Shown here: positions 13,477 through 20,243 of the stretch, piece by piece
Layout: every line of letters starts with the position of its first letter
Position numbering within the stretch: the stretch's first letter is position 1
Origin: a virus
Reading direction: 5' to 3' (one strand)
Virus record (IMG/VR): IMGVR_UViG_3300006353_000006
Location: 1 to 26,635 of that record
DNA length: 26,635 nucleotides
Translations under genes and position numbers: made by a program
Notes under the pieces: generated by a model
The model's database searches: none
What the model was told of the DNA's origin: nothing
What the model saw: only the letters and a program-made list of their open reading frames with translations

Positions 13477-14059
13477 GAGCGTCGAGGAACGCGCCGGTCG
13501 CGTCCTTCGCCTTCGGCTTGCTGGTCGCAGGCTTGTCTTCGATGTCCGCCTGGCGGTCGTCGACGTCAGGTCCGTACACCTCGACCTCGATGTCTTGCTT
13601 GATCGTGCTCGTGAGCTGGCCGCGCGTGCGTTCGTCGGCCGCGTTGCTCTTGACTTTGAATTCGACTTCGACGCTCCCGCCTTGCTGGAAGTCGAGCACG
13701 ATGCTGTCCACCTTGCAGTCGCTCACGACGATGTCGGACGCGCCACCGATGCCGTGGTCGATCACCAACTCGAGGCCGGTGTATTCCTTCTCCCAGGGCA
13801 GCGCGCCTGCATCTGGCATGCGCAGGATCGGCATGTCCGATTCCTCGGTGCCTGGCAACTCCGGTTGCTGCGCGGTGCTCTCGCCCGCCATGTAGAACGA
13901 ACCCTTCAGGTGGCCTGAGAGATTCGCGAGCCAGTCGTTGCCGACCACCATCTTCAGCGAGAGGGTCACGCCTGGCGCGATCTCTGGCCCGTGGTGCTCG
14001 CCGCGAATTGCGACCGACGTGACGGTCACCCGGGTCTTGCTTTCGATTTGGAACGGCAT
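13469..14059 (-). CDS. Conserved phage protein of recombination region
   Basis: This 196-residue protein starts MPFQIESKTRVTVTSVAIRG and is beta-rich up to about residue 165, with motifs LSLKMVVGNDWLANL and GGSVEVEFKVKS, then a charged Lys/Asp tail. Proteins of this type sit next to RecE/RecT-like genes in several phages, in a place where a single-strand-binding protein might be expected. I cannot assign OB-fold residues, so SSB activity is only a guess. An AGGAA site precedes the ATG. Confidence 0.65.
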   Translation of the reverse strand: MPFQIESKTRVTVTSVAIRGEHHGPEIAPGVTLSLKMVVGNDWLANLSGHLKGSFYMAGESTAQQPELPGTEESDMPILRMPDAGALPWEKEYTGLELVIDHGIGGASDIVVSDCKVDSIVLDFQQGGSVEVEFKVKSNAADERTRGQLTSTIKQDIEVEVYGPDVDDRQADIEDKPATSKPKAKDATGAFLDAHG

Positions 14060-14170
14060 GGTGTGTTGGTTCCTGGTGCTGGTTGAAAAAGTGGGCGTCT
14101 GATTGCTCAGAGCGGGCCGGCCAAATCACTGAGGGAGGAGGCTCGCACCGGCCCGACGCGCCCGTGAAAC

Positions 14171-14788
14171 TCAGTCGCTGCCGCCGCCTCCACCGCCGCC
14201 GCTATCACCGCCGCTGGAGCTGGAGCCGCTATCGCTGGAGTCGGAGCTGTAGCTCGACGCTGCTGCTGCTGGCGCCGGTGCTTCCCATGTGCTGCTCGCA
14301 CCGGCACCACCGAAGTCGCCACCGCCGCCGCTGACGAACACGTCGGGCTCGGCCTTCGCTTCGACCGCGGCCAGTGCTGGTGGTGCGCTCGCGAGCGGCG
14401 CGGAGTCATACCGCGCGGGCGATTCGGACGGTGCGGGTTCGTCGTCGCGCGTGTCGACCGGGTCTTCGTCGAACACGATCACGACGTCGCCGGCGATCTG
14501 GTGCGTCGTGCCTGGCCGGCAGTTCGCGTGGTACAGCGCGGTCGCCTTGCGGTTGATCGGCTTGCGCGCCTTCGTGGGCCGCATCTCGAAATGCGCCGGG
14601 CCGTGCTGGATCGTCTCGACCTCGTATGCGTGGTCGTCGACCACCATCACCTGCAGCGGGTAGCCGAGGTGATGCAGGTTCACGGTGTCGAGCGACTCCG
14701 CGCCGATCAGCTTGCGGATGTCGTCCATGCTCGGCGACTTGTCGAGCAGCGTCTCGGTGCCGTCTGCTCGGATGATGCGTGGGCTCAT
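14171..14788 (-). CDS. DUF3846-like protein with low-complexity tail
   Basis: This 205-residue protein has an N-terminal domain of about 115 residues (MSPRIIRADGTETLLDKSPS, VMVVDDHAYEVE, NRKATALYHA, GDVVIVFDED) resembling DUF3846-type proteins. A disordered Ala/Pro/Ser region follows, and a final Ser/Asp/Gly run ends SSSSGGDSGGGGGGGSD. The acidic flexible tail could recruit partners, by analogy with SSB tails, but it lacks a terminal DIPF. It overlaps the upstream annealing-protein gene (ATGA). Confidence 0.65.
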   Translation of the reverse strand: MSPRIIRADGTETLLDKSPSMDDIRKLIGAESLDTVNLHHLGYPLQVMVVDDHAYEVETIQHGPAHFEMRPTKARKPINRKATALYHANCRPGTTHQIAGDVVIVFDEDPVDTRDDEPAPSESPARYDSAPLASAPPALAAVEAKAEPDVFVSGGGGDFGGAGASSTWEAPAPAAAASSYSSDSSDSGSSSSGGDSGGGGGGGSD

Positions 14789-15849
14789 GCTTCAGTGCTC
14801 CACTTGCGCTGGTAGACGCCCGCCAGGTCGGCGAGCTGTTCCGGGTCGAGGGTGCTGCCGCGCGCCTCGTCGAGCACCAGGCCGGCAGTCTCGGCGTCGG
14901 TCGCCTTCGTGATCGAGTCGGCGTACTCGGCGTAGGTGCGCGTGGCCGCCGCGCCCTCGTCCGTGGAGGCCTTGCGCGGCGCACGCGCGCGTGTCTGCGT
15001 CGCGGCATCGGGCGTCGGCTTCGCTGCTGCCTTGACCGCATCCAGGCCGCTCACCGCCGGCGCCGGCGGCGGGATGTCGAACCAGTCCTCCGGCGCACTC
15101 ATCTCGTCGCGCAGGCTGACGTACACGCGCTTGAGGGCCACGACCTGCGCCGGCTGGATCGCGTCGAGTCGGCGCTGGATGCGTTTCTCGATCAGCTCGC
15201 GGGTCACGCCGAATTCGGCGAACGCATGCACCATCTTCTGCATCGCTTCGGAGCTGGTGTCGGCGCTGGTCTTCAGCGTGACGCTCGCCTGCTCCATCGC
15301 CATCTCGGTCACGTCGCTCGGGATCATCGCGAGGATGCAGGCGCGCTTGCGGCGCTGCGCCTGGTTCGCGCACAGCTCGTAGATGTCGCGCTCGTCCTTC
15401 AGCGCGTAGCCGCCTTTCTTCGTGTCGCGCCAGTGGCGCACGTAGAAGGTGATCGACTCGCGGTTGGTCGTCTCGTAGTCGACGCAGAAGGCCTCGACCT
15501 CGGACACCCCGACGCCGTCCGGGCCGGTCGTGCGCGAGACCTCGCGCCAGCCGTTGCTCAGGTTGCCCCACTGCTGCGCCATCGCCTGGGCCGAGTGGAT
15601 GCTCGGGCCGATGATGTCGCTGCCGCCGCGCGAGAACTGGTACTGGGCCTTCTCCGCGAGCGTGATGCGTGTGAATGCGTTGCGGATGCGGTCGCACGCG
15701 GCGATCTGGTCGCGCGGGAAGCGCTTGGCCATCGCCGCCATCGCGAGCACTTCGGCGTTCTCTCGCGACTGCTGCGCGCGCGAGCCTGAGCCTTCGGCGA
15801 CTTGGGTGCGCGTCGTCTGCTCAGCAAAGGGGTTCAAGACTTCATTCAT
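14785..15849 (-). CDS. Putative single-strand annealing protein
   Basis: This 354-residue protein starts at the ATG at 15849. The core runs from about residue 30 to 200, with motifs SDIIGPSIHSAQAMAQQWGN, RHWRDTKKGG, ERDIYELCANQAQRRKRACI and LAMIPSDV. This is a conserved phage family usually found beside RecE-like exonucleases; its function as a RecT/ERF-like annealer is inferred from that position. The C-terminal third is a disordered Ala/Lys/Pro linker plus a small helical end domain. It lies 11 bases after the exonuclease gene. Confidence 0.7.
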   Translation of the reverse strand: MNEVLNPFAEQTTRTQVAEGSGSRAQQSRENAEVLAMAAMAKRFPRDQIAACDRIRNAFTRITLAEKAQYQFSRGGSDIIGPSIHSAQAMAQQWGNLSNGWREVSRTTGPDGVGVSEVEAFCVDYETTNRESITFYVRHWRDTKKGGYALKDERDIYELCANQAQRRKRACILAMIPSDVTEMAMEQASVTLKTSADTSSEAMQKMVHAFAEFGVTRELIEKRIQRRLDAIQPAQVVALKRVYVSLRDEMSAPEDWFDIPPPAPAVSGLDAVKAAAKPTPDAATQTRARAPRKASTDEGAAATRTYAEYADSITKATDAETAGLVLDEARGSTLDPEQLADLAGVYQRKWSTEA

Positions 15850-15860
15850 GGCGTTCCGTT

Positions 15861-16772
15861 CTATGGGGTGGTGATCAGTTGGTTCGATGCCTGTTGAATG
15901 CGCTTTTCCACCCATCGCGGCATCACGAGTGGTTCGATGGTGTTGACGTAGCCGGGCCACTGGCCGCGCTGTTCGCACTCGGCGCACAGGTCGAGCAGTT
16001 GATGGACGCGTCGCTCGGCGTCGGAGATCCAGACGTCGGGCAGCATGTAGGCCGCTGCCGCGTGCGGGTAGTCGTGCTCGACGGCGATGAACACGAAGCC
16101 GAGCACCATGTCGCCGCTCGCGCGCTCGTAGCCTTCCGTGTAGTACGCCGCCTGAATGTCGTAGCCCCAGTTGTCCACCGACTTCGCGAAGCCTTCCGGG
16201 TCGGCCCGCTCGCAGGTCTTCAGGTCGAGCAGCGCGACGCCGCGCGCTTCTGTGGTCGGGTTTGTGACCCAATCGGGACGGCACTTGCAATGCAGGCCCG
16301 TCGCTTTGTCGGTCCAGAACGCGGACACCTCGGGCGAGCCGCCGCCGGCGAGCAGCGCGCCGATCTCCGGCAGCGCGCGCACCGATGCGGCCTGGCGCTG
16401 CGCGGTGAGCATCTCTGCGGCTGTGACGACCTCGAAGCCGGGCGGCACCTGCTCAAGCCACGCGCGTCCTTCCTTCGTGCGGCCATCGAGCCCTTCGGGG
16501 CGCACGCGGTAGCGATTGACCAGCTCGTCGGGTTCGAGCAGCGCGCAGTGCGCGAGCGTGCCCCTGCGCATCGACGGCGTCGGCTCGACGATCGGCCGCC
16601 CCGGGTCGAGCGTCTGTCCGTAGAAGTGCAGCGGACTGCGCGCGAGCCGGCGCAGGCCCGTCGAGCCGATCGCGCTCAGCGCGTGGTACTCCGCGTTCGG
16701 CATGCCGTGCACGATCCCGCGTGGCATCGCCGGGCTCGGGCTGCGCAGGGCGTCAAGCAGGACCGCGCTCAT
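15861..16772 (-). CDS. PD-(D/E)xK exonuclease, RecE/DUF3799-like
   Basis: This 303-residue protein carries exonuclease motifs: GTLAHCALLEP (about 71-81), E148 in SPEVSAF, RPD at 165-167, LLDLKTC with D183 and K185, and QAAYY at 207-211. That set fits the RecE C-terminal/DUF3799 nucleases, which resect double-stranded ends to feed an annealing protein. The N-terminal HGMPNAEYHA...STGLRRL pattern is also typical. The ATG at 16772 overlaps the previous stop (ATGA), excluding the longer frame. Confidence 0.85.
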   Translation of the reverse strand: MSAVLLDALRSPSPAMPRGIVHGMPNAEYHALSAIGSTGLRRLARSPLHFYGQTLDPGRPIVEPTPSMRRGTLAHCALLEPDELVNRYRVRPEGLDGRTKEGRAWLEQVPPGFEVVTAAEMLTAQRQAASVRALPEIGALLAGGGSPEVSAFWTDKATGLHCKCRPDWVTNPTTEARGVALLDLKTCERADPEGFAKSVDNWGYDIQAAYYTEGYERASGDMVLGFVFIAVEHDYPHAAAAYMLPDVWISDAERRVHQLLDLCAECEQRGQWPGYVNTIEPLVMPRWVEKRIQQASNQLITTP

Positions 16773-16990
16773 AGCCGCACGCTCGTTGCGATGCCGACCA
16801 TCACGGGGATGCTCGCGGCCAGGATCGCTGCGATCAGCACCAGCGCGAGAAGCCGCCGACGCCGACGCGCGCGACGCACGCTGCGCACGCGCTCGATCGC
16901 GCAGCCGTAGTCGATCTCGCTCTGCGTCGGTGGCCCGCTCGGCGGGATCAGGGTATCGCTCCAGCGACCGCTCATCGAGCGGCCGTTCAT
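16769..16990 (-). CDS. Small single-span membrane protein
   Basis: This 73-residue protein has a soluble N-terminus (MNGRSMSGRWSDTLIPPSGP), a dense arginine block (VRRARRRRR) and a hydrophobic segment of about 20 residues (LLALVLIAAILAASIPVMVG) near the C-terminus. The positive cluster before the span predicts a cytoplasmic N-terminus. Start and stop both overlap neighbours by ATGA. The role is unknown; an early-left membrane protein could act in host interference. Confidence 0.65.
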   Translation of the reverse strand: MNGRSMSGRWSDTLIPPSGPPTQSEIDYGCAIERVRSVRRARRRRRLLALVLIAAILAASIPVMVGIATSVRL

Positions 16991-17292
16991 CGCGCGGCTC
17001 CAAACTCGACGCGCGTCACGTGGTGCGCGAGGCAGGCCCAGGCCTTGTTCGGTGTGCTGTGGCCTAGGCCACCGCCGCAGCCAGCGGCGCAGGTCGCCTC
17101 TAGCCGTTTGCCGTCGATGTAGCAGTCGTAGCGACCGGCTGCATCCTTGCGCACGCACGCGGTCGGCGCGAGCGCAAGCACCAGGGGCTTGATCTTCGGG
17201 TTCGGTACTGGAAGCCTGGACCAGAGGCGACGCTTGTCCGCCTTGTTCTTCGCCAGGGCACGTGAAAGTTCTTCGCTCGTGTTCGTCGCCAT
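16987..17292 (-). CDS. Hypothetical protein, first gene of early-left operon
   Basis: This 101-residue protein has a basic helical N-terminus (SRALAKNKADKRRLWSRL) and a C-terminal part with cysteines (CVRK, YDCY, CAAGCGGG, ACLAHH) that could bind metal. A GGAGG site lies just before the ATG at 17292, and the promoter at 17357-17384 is 65 bases upstream. As the first product it occupies the position of an N- or kil-type early gene, but sequence does not support either. Confidence 0.6.
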   Translation of the reverse strand: MATNTSEELSRALAKNKADKRRLWSRLPVPNPKIKPLVLALAPTACVRKDAAGRYDCYIDGKRLEATCAAGCGGGLGHSTPNKAWACLAHHVTRVEFGAAR

Positions 17293-17356
17293 TGCCTCCG
17301 ACTCCGCTCGTTGTTCGTGGCTTGTTGTGATGACAAGCCGGTGACAGGAGCAGCCA

Positions 17357-17384
17357 AAGTTAGCAACGGATTGCGAGCCGTCAA
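17357..17384 (-). promoter_or_regulatory. Early-left promoter (PL-like) with shared 17-bp element
   Basis: On the minus strand, TTGACG (17384-17379), a 16-base spacer and TAACTT (17362-17357) with an extended TGC make a good sigma70 promoter. The AATCCGTTGCTAACTTT element at 17372-17356 is identical to one in the rightward promoter at 18126-18142, with the same spacing from the -35. It covers the -10 and spacer, where a repressor would block polymerase. Confidence 0.75.
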
Positions 17385-17446
17385 GGATTGTTTTCCGCGT
17401 GCAGGGGCTTCACGAAATCGCTCGATTCTCGATTCGTGTTGGAGTA

Positions 17447-17466
17447 GATGACGCGCGTGCGTCATC
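17447..17466. repeat. Perfect 8-bp inverted repeat
   Basis: GATGACGC (17447-17454) and GCGTCATC (17459-17466) separated by GCGT. It could be an operator or an RNA hairpin in the 3' region of the repressor transcript. No T-tract follows, so an intrinsic terminator is unlikely. Confidence 0.6.
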
Positions 17467-17605
17467 GATGAAGAGGGTTCGCCGGTGGTGGCAACGGAAC
17501 CGGGGCCCCGGTGTCCGCAATGTCCTGAACTTGTCCGCTCGTTGTCCGACTGTCGAGCGGAGTCGATCTGGTCGGTGAAGTCGGTGAAACCGTCAGCCGG
17601 TTCCA

Positions 17606-17639
17606 CCAGTTCCCGCCGGTTCCCGAAATCGGGAACTGG
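17606..17639 (-). terminator. Nested inverted repeats just after the repressor gene
   Basis: CCAGTTCCCG (17606-17615) can pair with CGGGAACTGG (17630-17639), and GTTCCCGA (17619-17626) with TCGGGAAC (17629-17636), giving two alternative hairpins. They lie right after the repressor stop codon. No T-run follows, so this may instead be an operator or a 3'-end stabilising structure. Confidence 0.35.
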
Positions 17640-17642
17640 GCC

Positions 17643-18008
17643 CTAGGCGCGGGTCTTCCTGCGCGTCGTCTTGCGCGGCGCGACGTCTTCGACGCCGGTG
17701 CATCGCTGCTGATACGCGCGCTCGATCGCGTCGTGGAACTGCCGCTGTTCGGGCGTCATGTTGTCGAGCAGCTCCCACGCTTCGACGCCCATCGCCCACG
17801 CCAGCTTGTAGAGGTTCGCGAGCGTGCCCGAGGGCATCGTGTGGCAATCGCGGCTGCTGGAGCGCCGGTTCTCTGGCCGAAGGAAGTTCCCGACTGTTCG
17901 CGGCGACACGCCGCTGGCCTCAGCGAGTGACTCTTGGTTCATGTGGCGAAGTCGCATGTACCAATCAATGTTTGCTGCGATGACATTCAGGAAGGTGTTC
18001 ACGTTCAC
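17643..18008 (-). CDS. XRE-type phage repressor (CI-like), no peptidase domain
   Basis: A GTG at 18008 with GGAGG ten bases upstream gives 121 residues; the GTG at 18044 lacks such a site. An XRE HTH occupies about residues 25-44 (QESLAEASGVSPRTVGNFLR). After a serine/arginine-rich link comes a helical region (ANLYKLAWAMGVEAWELLDN) and a basic end (PRKTTRRKTRA). There is no S24/LexA-type cleavage domain. Its place between the two outward promoters argues for the lysogeny repressor; it probably binds the shared 17-bp element. Confidence 0.75.
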   Translation of the reverse strand: MNVNTFLNVIAANIDWYMRLRHMNQESLAEASGVSPRTVGNFLRPENRRSSSRDCHTMPSGTLANLYKLAWAMGVEAWELLDNMTPEQRQFHDAIERAYQQRCTGVEDVAPRKTTRRKTRA

Positions 18009-18113
18009 GGCGTTGCGTCCTCCAGATTTGCTTCGGCTCGACACGTAATAAATTGCGAGCGAGGCCGAGAGTATGCACCGCCCATGCTGGCGCTAGGGGC
18101 TTGGCGATTTCGC

Positions 18114-18141
18114 TTGCGCACTCGGAATCCGTTGCTAACTT
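18114..18141 (+). promoter_or_regulatory. Early-right promoter (PR-like) with shared 17-bp element
   Basis: TTGCGC (18114-18119), a 16-base spacer and TAACTT (18136-18141) with extended TGC. The 17-bp AATCCGTTGCTAACTTT at 18126-18142 is repeated, inverted, in the leftward promoter. The predicted transcription start, about seven bases after the -10, falls near 18148, next to the ATG at 18150. Confidence 0.7.
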
Positions 18142-18149
18142 TTCCGGCG

Positions 18150-18449
18150 ATGAATACCGCAGTTGACGACGTCGAGATCAGGCGCCTGCTGAACCTGCAC
18201 CGCGGCCAGTGGGGCGCGATCGTGCTGAAGTCGGGCATCAGCCACTCGTGGCTCAGCAAGTTCGTGCGCGAGAAGATCCCGAACCCTGGCCACACCACGC
18301 TGAAGCGCCTGCACATGTGCTTCCGCGAGCTGAAGCTCCCGGTCCCGAACACGCACCGCGTGCGTCAACCGCCGCCGGCCGTGCTCGATTGCGCGAGCGG
18401 CACGGCACCTCCTGTCGACCGTCGATCCCTTCGTCGAAAGCGCGCCTGA
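18150..18449 (+). CDS. Cro-like small HTH protein
   Basis: This 99-residue protein has helices LLNLHRGQWGAIVLKSGISH and SWLSKFVREKIPNPG, the HTH layout of a small phage regulator family, then LKRLHMCFRELKL and a Pro/Arg-rich tail. It is the first rightward gene, divergent from the repressor, which suggests a Cro role. No Shine-Dalgarno site precedes the ATG and the promoter -10 is only eight bases away, so the message may be leaderless. Confidence 0.75.
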   Translation: MNTAVDDVEIRRLLNLHRGQWGAIVLKSGISHSWLSKFVREKIPNPGHTTLKRLHMCFRELKLPVPNTHRVRQPPPAVLDCASGTAPPVDRRSLRRKRA

Positions 18450-18450
18450 C

Positions 18451-18804
18451 ATGGGCGCGCAACAACCTAGCTCGACCGCCGCGGTCGAGAACCGGCCACT
18501 ACCGGATCAGCTCGCGATCGACTTCAACGCGCCGCCGCCACCTCCACCGCAGGACAGGTTCAACGGCAGCGACTACGTGCCGCAGCGCGATGACGTTCGC
18601 CTGCGCGGCCAGCAGCTGCGCGTGTGGGAGCTGATGCGCGACAACCGCTGGCACACGCTGCGCCAGATCGCCGAGGCGACCGGCGACCCGGAGGCTTCGA
18701 TCAGCGCGCAGCTACGCCACTTGCGAAAGCCGCGCTTCGGCGCGTTCGTCATCCAGAAGGAACACCTCGGCAACGGTCTGTACCAGTACCGGCTCGCGCC
18801 ATGA
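18451..18804 (+). CDS. Winged-helix phage protein
   Basis: This 117-residue protein has an N-terminal Pro-rich linker and a C-terminal winged helix (LRVWELMRDNRWHTLRQIAE, SISAQLRHLRKPRFGAFVIQ, GLYQYRL). Proteins of this type precede phage replication genes and probably bind DNA or the replication complex. It begins one base after the Cro-like gene's stop. Confidence 0.75.
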   Translation: MGAQQPSSTAAVENRPLPDQLAIDFNAPPPPPPQDRFNGSDYVPQRDDVRLRGQQLRVWELMRDNRWHTLRQIAEATGDPEASISAQLRHLRKPRFGAFVIQKEHLGNGLYQYRLAP

Positions 18805-18826
18805 CAGCCACACGAAGGGGCCAGTG

Positions 18827-19786
18827 ATGCCTACCCGAATGGTCCGCGAGGGCATCCTGAGCAGCGAGCGCGTCAACGCGCTGGGCGATGAAGCCGAGGT
18901 GTTCTACCGCCGGCTGATGTCGAAGGTCGATGACTATGGGCGCTGCGAAGCGCACACCGCGCTGCTGCTCGCGGCGCTCTACCCGCTGAAGCTGAAGACG
19001 ACGTCCGAAGAGGACATCGAGCGCTTGTTGCACGTGGTTGAACGTGTGCGCCTGATTCGACTTTATGTCGTCGCTGGCAAGCGCTACCTGGAGATCCTGG
19101 ACTTCGGCCAGACGGTCCGCAGCAAGAGCAAGTGCCCCGCGCCGCCGCCGCTCGATGGCGGTGGCAACGGTGCGGCGCCTGCCGCGCCTGCCGTGGATTT
19201 GCCAAGCACGCGCACAGCAGATGCGGAGCAGCCGACAACGGTTGCTGCGCAGATGCTTAGCACGCCACCAGCATCCGTTGTCCTAGGCGTATCCGTATTC
19301 GGAGGCGTATCCGTATCCGAAGGCGAAGACGGGGGCGCTCCGGGCGCGCGCGCACACACGCACGCACGCGAGGGACCGCGGGAAGCCGAACCGAACGCCG
19401 AGGCTCTCGCGTCACCTGCCGGTGCGGTGTGCAAGGCCCTTCGCGGGATCGGCATGGCGCAAGTGAGCCCATCGCACCCGCTGCTGCTGGAGCTACTCGC
19501 TGCCGGCGCGACGAGCGCCGAGTTCGTCGATGCGGCCGAGAGCGCGAAGGACAAGCGCGATCCGTTCGCCTACGTGCTGAGCGTCGTGCGAGGACGGCGC
19601 GACGACGCTGCTGCTGCCGGCAAGCGTCTGCACCGCGGCCCGATGCCGCAGCGCGAGACACCGAGCCAGCGCGAGGCCCGCGAACGCGTCGAAGCGGCTT
19701 CACCGACCCTGGCGGCGCGTCGACGGCGCGCTGCGGGGCTCACCGATGCGGAGGTGGTCGATGTCACTGCCCGACGTCTGGGTTGA
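18827..19786 (+). CDS. Replication initiation protein, O-like
   Basis: This 319-residue protein opens with MPTRMVREGILSSERVNALG and then EVFYRRLMSKVDDYGRCEAH, a conserved N-terminal winged-helix domain (about 1-105) found in phage replisome organisers. A long disordered Ala/Pro/Ser region follows (about 106-205), then a helical C-terminal domain (about 206-319) that would contact the helicase loader. An origin is usually inside or near such genes; no clear iterons were seen. AAGGGG precedes the ATG at 18827. Its end overlaps the P-like gene by 26 bases. Confidence 0.8.
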   Translation: MPTRMVREGILSSERVNALGDEAEVFYRRLMSKVDDYGRCEAHTALLLAALYPLKLKTTSEEDIERLLHVVERVRLIRLYVVAGKRYLEILDFGQTVRSKSKCPAPPPLDGGGNGAAPAAPAVDLPSTRTADAEQPTTVAAQMLSTPPASVVLGVSVFGGVSVSEGEDGGAPGARAHTHAREGPREAEPNAEALASPAGAVCKALRGIGMAQVSPSHPLLLELLAAGATSAEFVDAAESAKDKRDPFAYVLSVVRGRRDDAAAAGKRLHRGPMPQRETPSQREARERVEAASPTLAARRRRAAGLTDAEVVDVTARRLG

Positions 19787-20243
19787 CCGCATCTTCGATC
19801 GGCTCATCGTGGTGTACGGCCAGGCGTTCCTGCGCCGCTGGGATGGGCTCGACCTGGCGGACGTGAAGGCGAACTGGGCCTACGAGCTGCGCGGCTTCGC
19901 GACGTGGCCCGATGGCATCCGGCATGCGCTGGAGAACCTGCCCCCCGATGGCGCGCCACCGACGGTGCTGCAGTTCCGCGCGCTGTGTCTGCGCAAGCCG
20001 CCGGCCCCACCGCCCGCGCTTCCGCTCCCGCCGGCCGATCCGCAGCGAGTCGCCGAGCTGATCGGCGCGATGCCGCGTCCGGCCGAGCGCGACCCGAAGG
20101 CCTGGGCCTGGGGACTGAAGCGGCGCGACGAAGCCAACCCGCGCAGCGTGAGCCCGCTGCAGCGCGCGATGTACCAGGAGGCGCTGCGCAGCGAACTGGC
20201 GGCGGCCGAGCGTCGGCGTCTGCTCGAAAGCGAGGAGGCGTGA
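19761..20243 (+). CDS. Helicase loader, lambda P-like
   Basis: This 160-residue protein begins MSLPDVWVDRIFDRLIVVYG. The pattern FLRRWDGLDLADVKANWAYE, LRGFATWPDGIRHALENLPP and TVLQFRALC is that of lambda P-type proteins, which bring host DnaB helicase to the O-bound origin. The C-terminus is a proline-rich linker followed by a charged helix. GGAGG lies seven bases before the ATG. The O-P gene order supports the call. Confidence 0.8.
   Translation: MSLPDVWVDRIFDRLIVVYGQAFLRRWDGLDLADVKANWAYELRGFATWPDGIRHALENLPPDGAPPTVLQFRALCLRKPPAPPPALPLPPADPQRVAELIGAMPRPAERDPKAWAWGLKRRDEANPRSVSPLQRAMYQEALRSELAAAERRRLLESEEA

Larger units (their letters stand above)
17293..17642. other. 350-bp gene-free region between repressor and early-left operon
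   Basis: No credible gene is seen on either strand. The region holds the early-left promoter at 17357-17384 and a cluster of palindromes: GATGACGC/GCGTCATC (17447-17466, loop GCGT), ACCGGGGCCCCGGT (17499-17512) and the paired GTTCCCGA/TCGGGAAC element at 17619-17636. The stretch could hold operators, a repressor terminator or an untranslated leader RNA; none is demonstrated. Confidence 0.55.

Noticed and set aside
15675-16910. 411-residue open frame on the plus strand
   Set aside because: Antisense to the exonuclease gene whose catalytic motifs are clear; low-complexity Arg/Ala composition.
18827-19786. Replication origin with iterons inside the O-like gene
   Set aside because: Some short near-repeats (GGCGTATCCGTAT-type at 19286-19321) are present, but only about two copies, in the low-complexity region; too few to call an origin.
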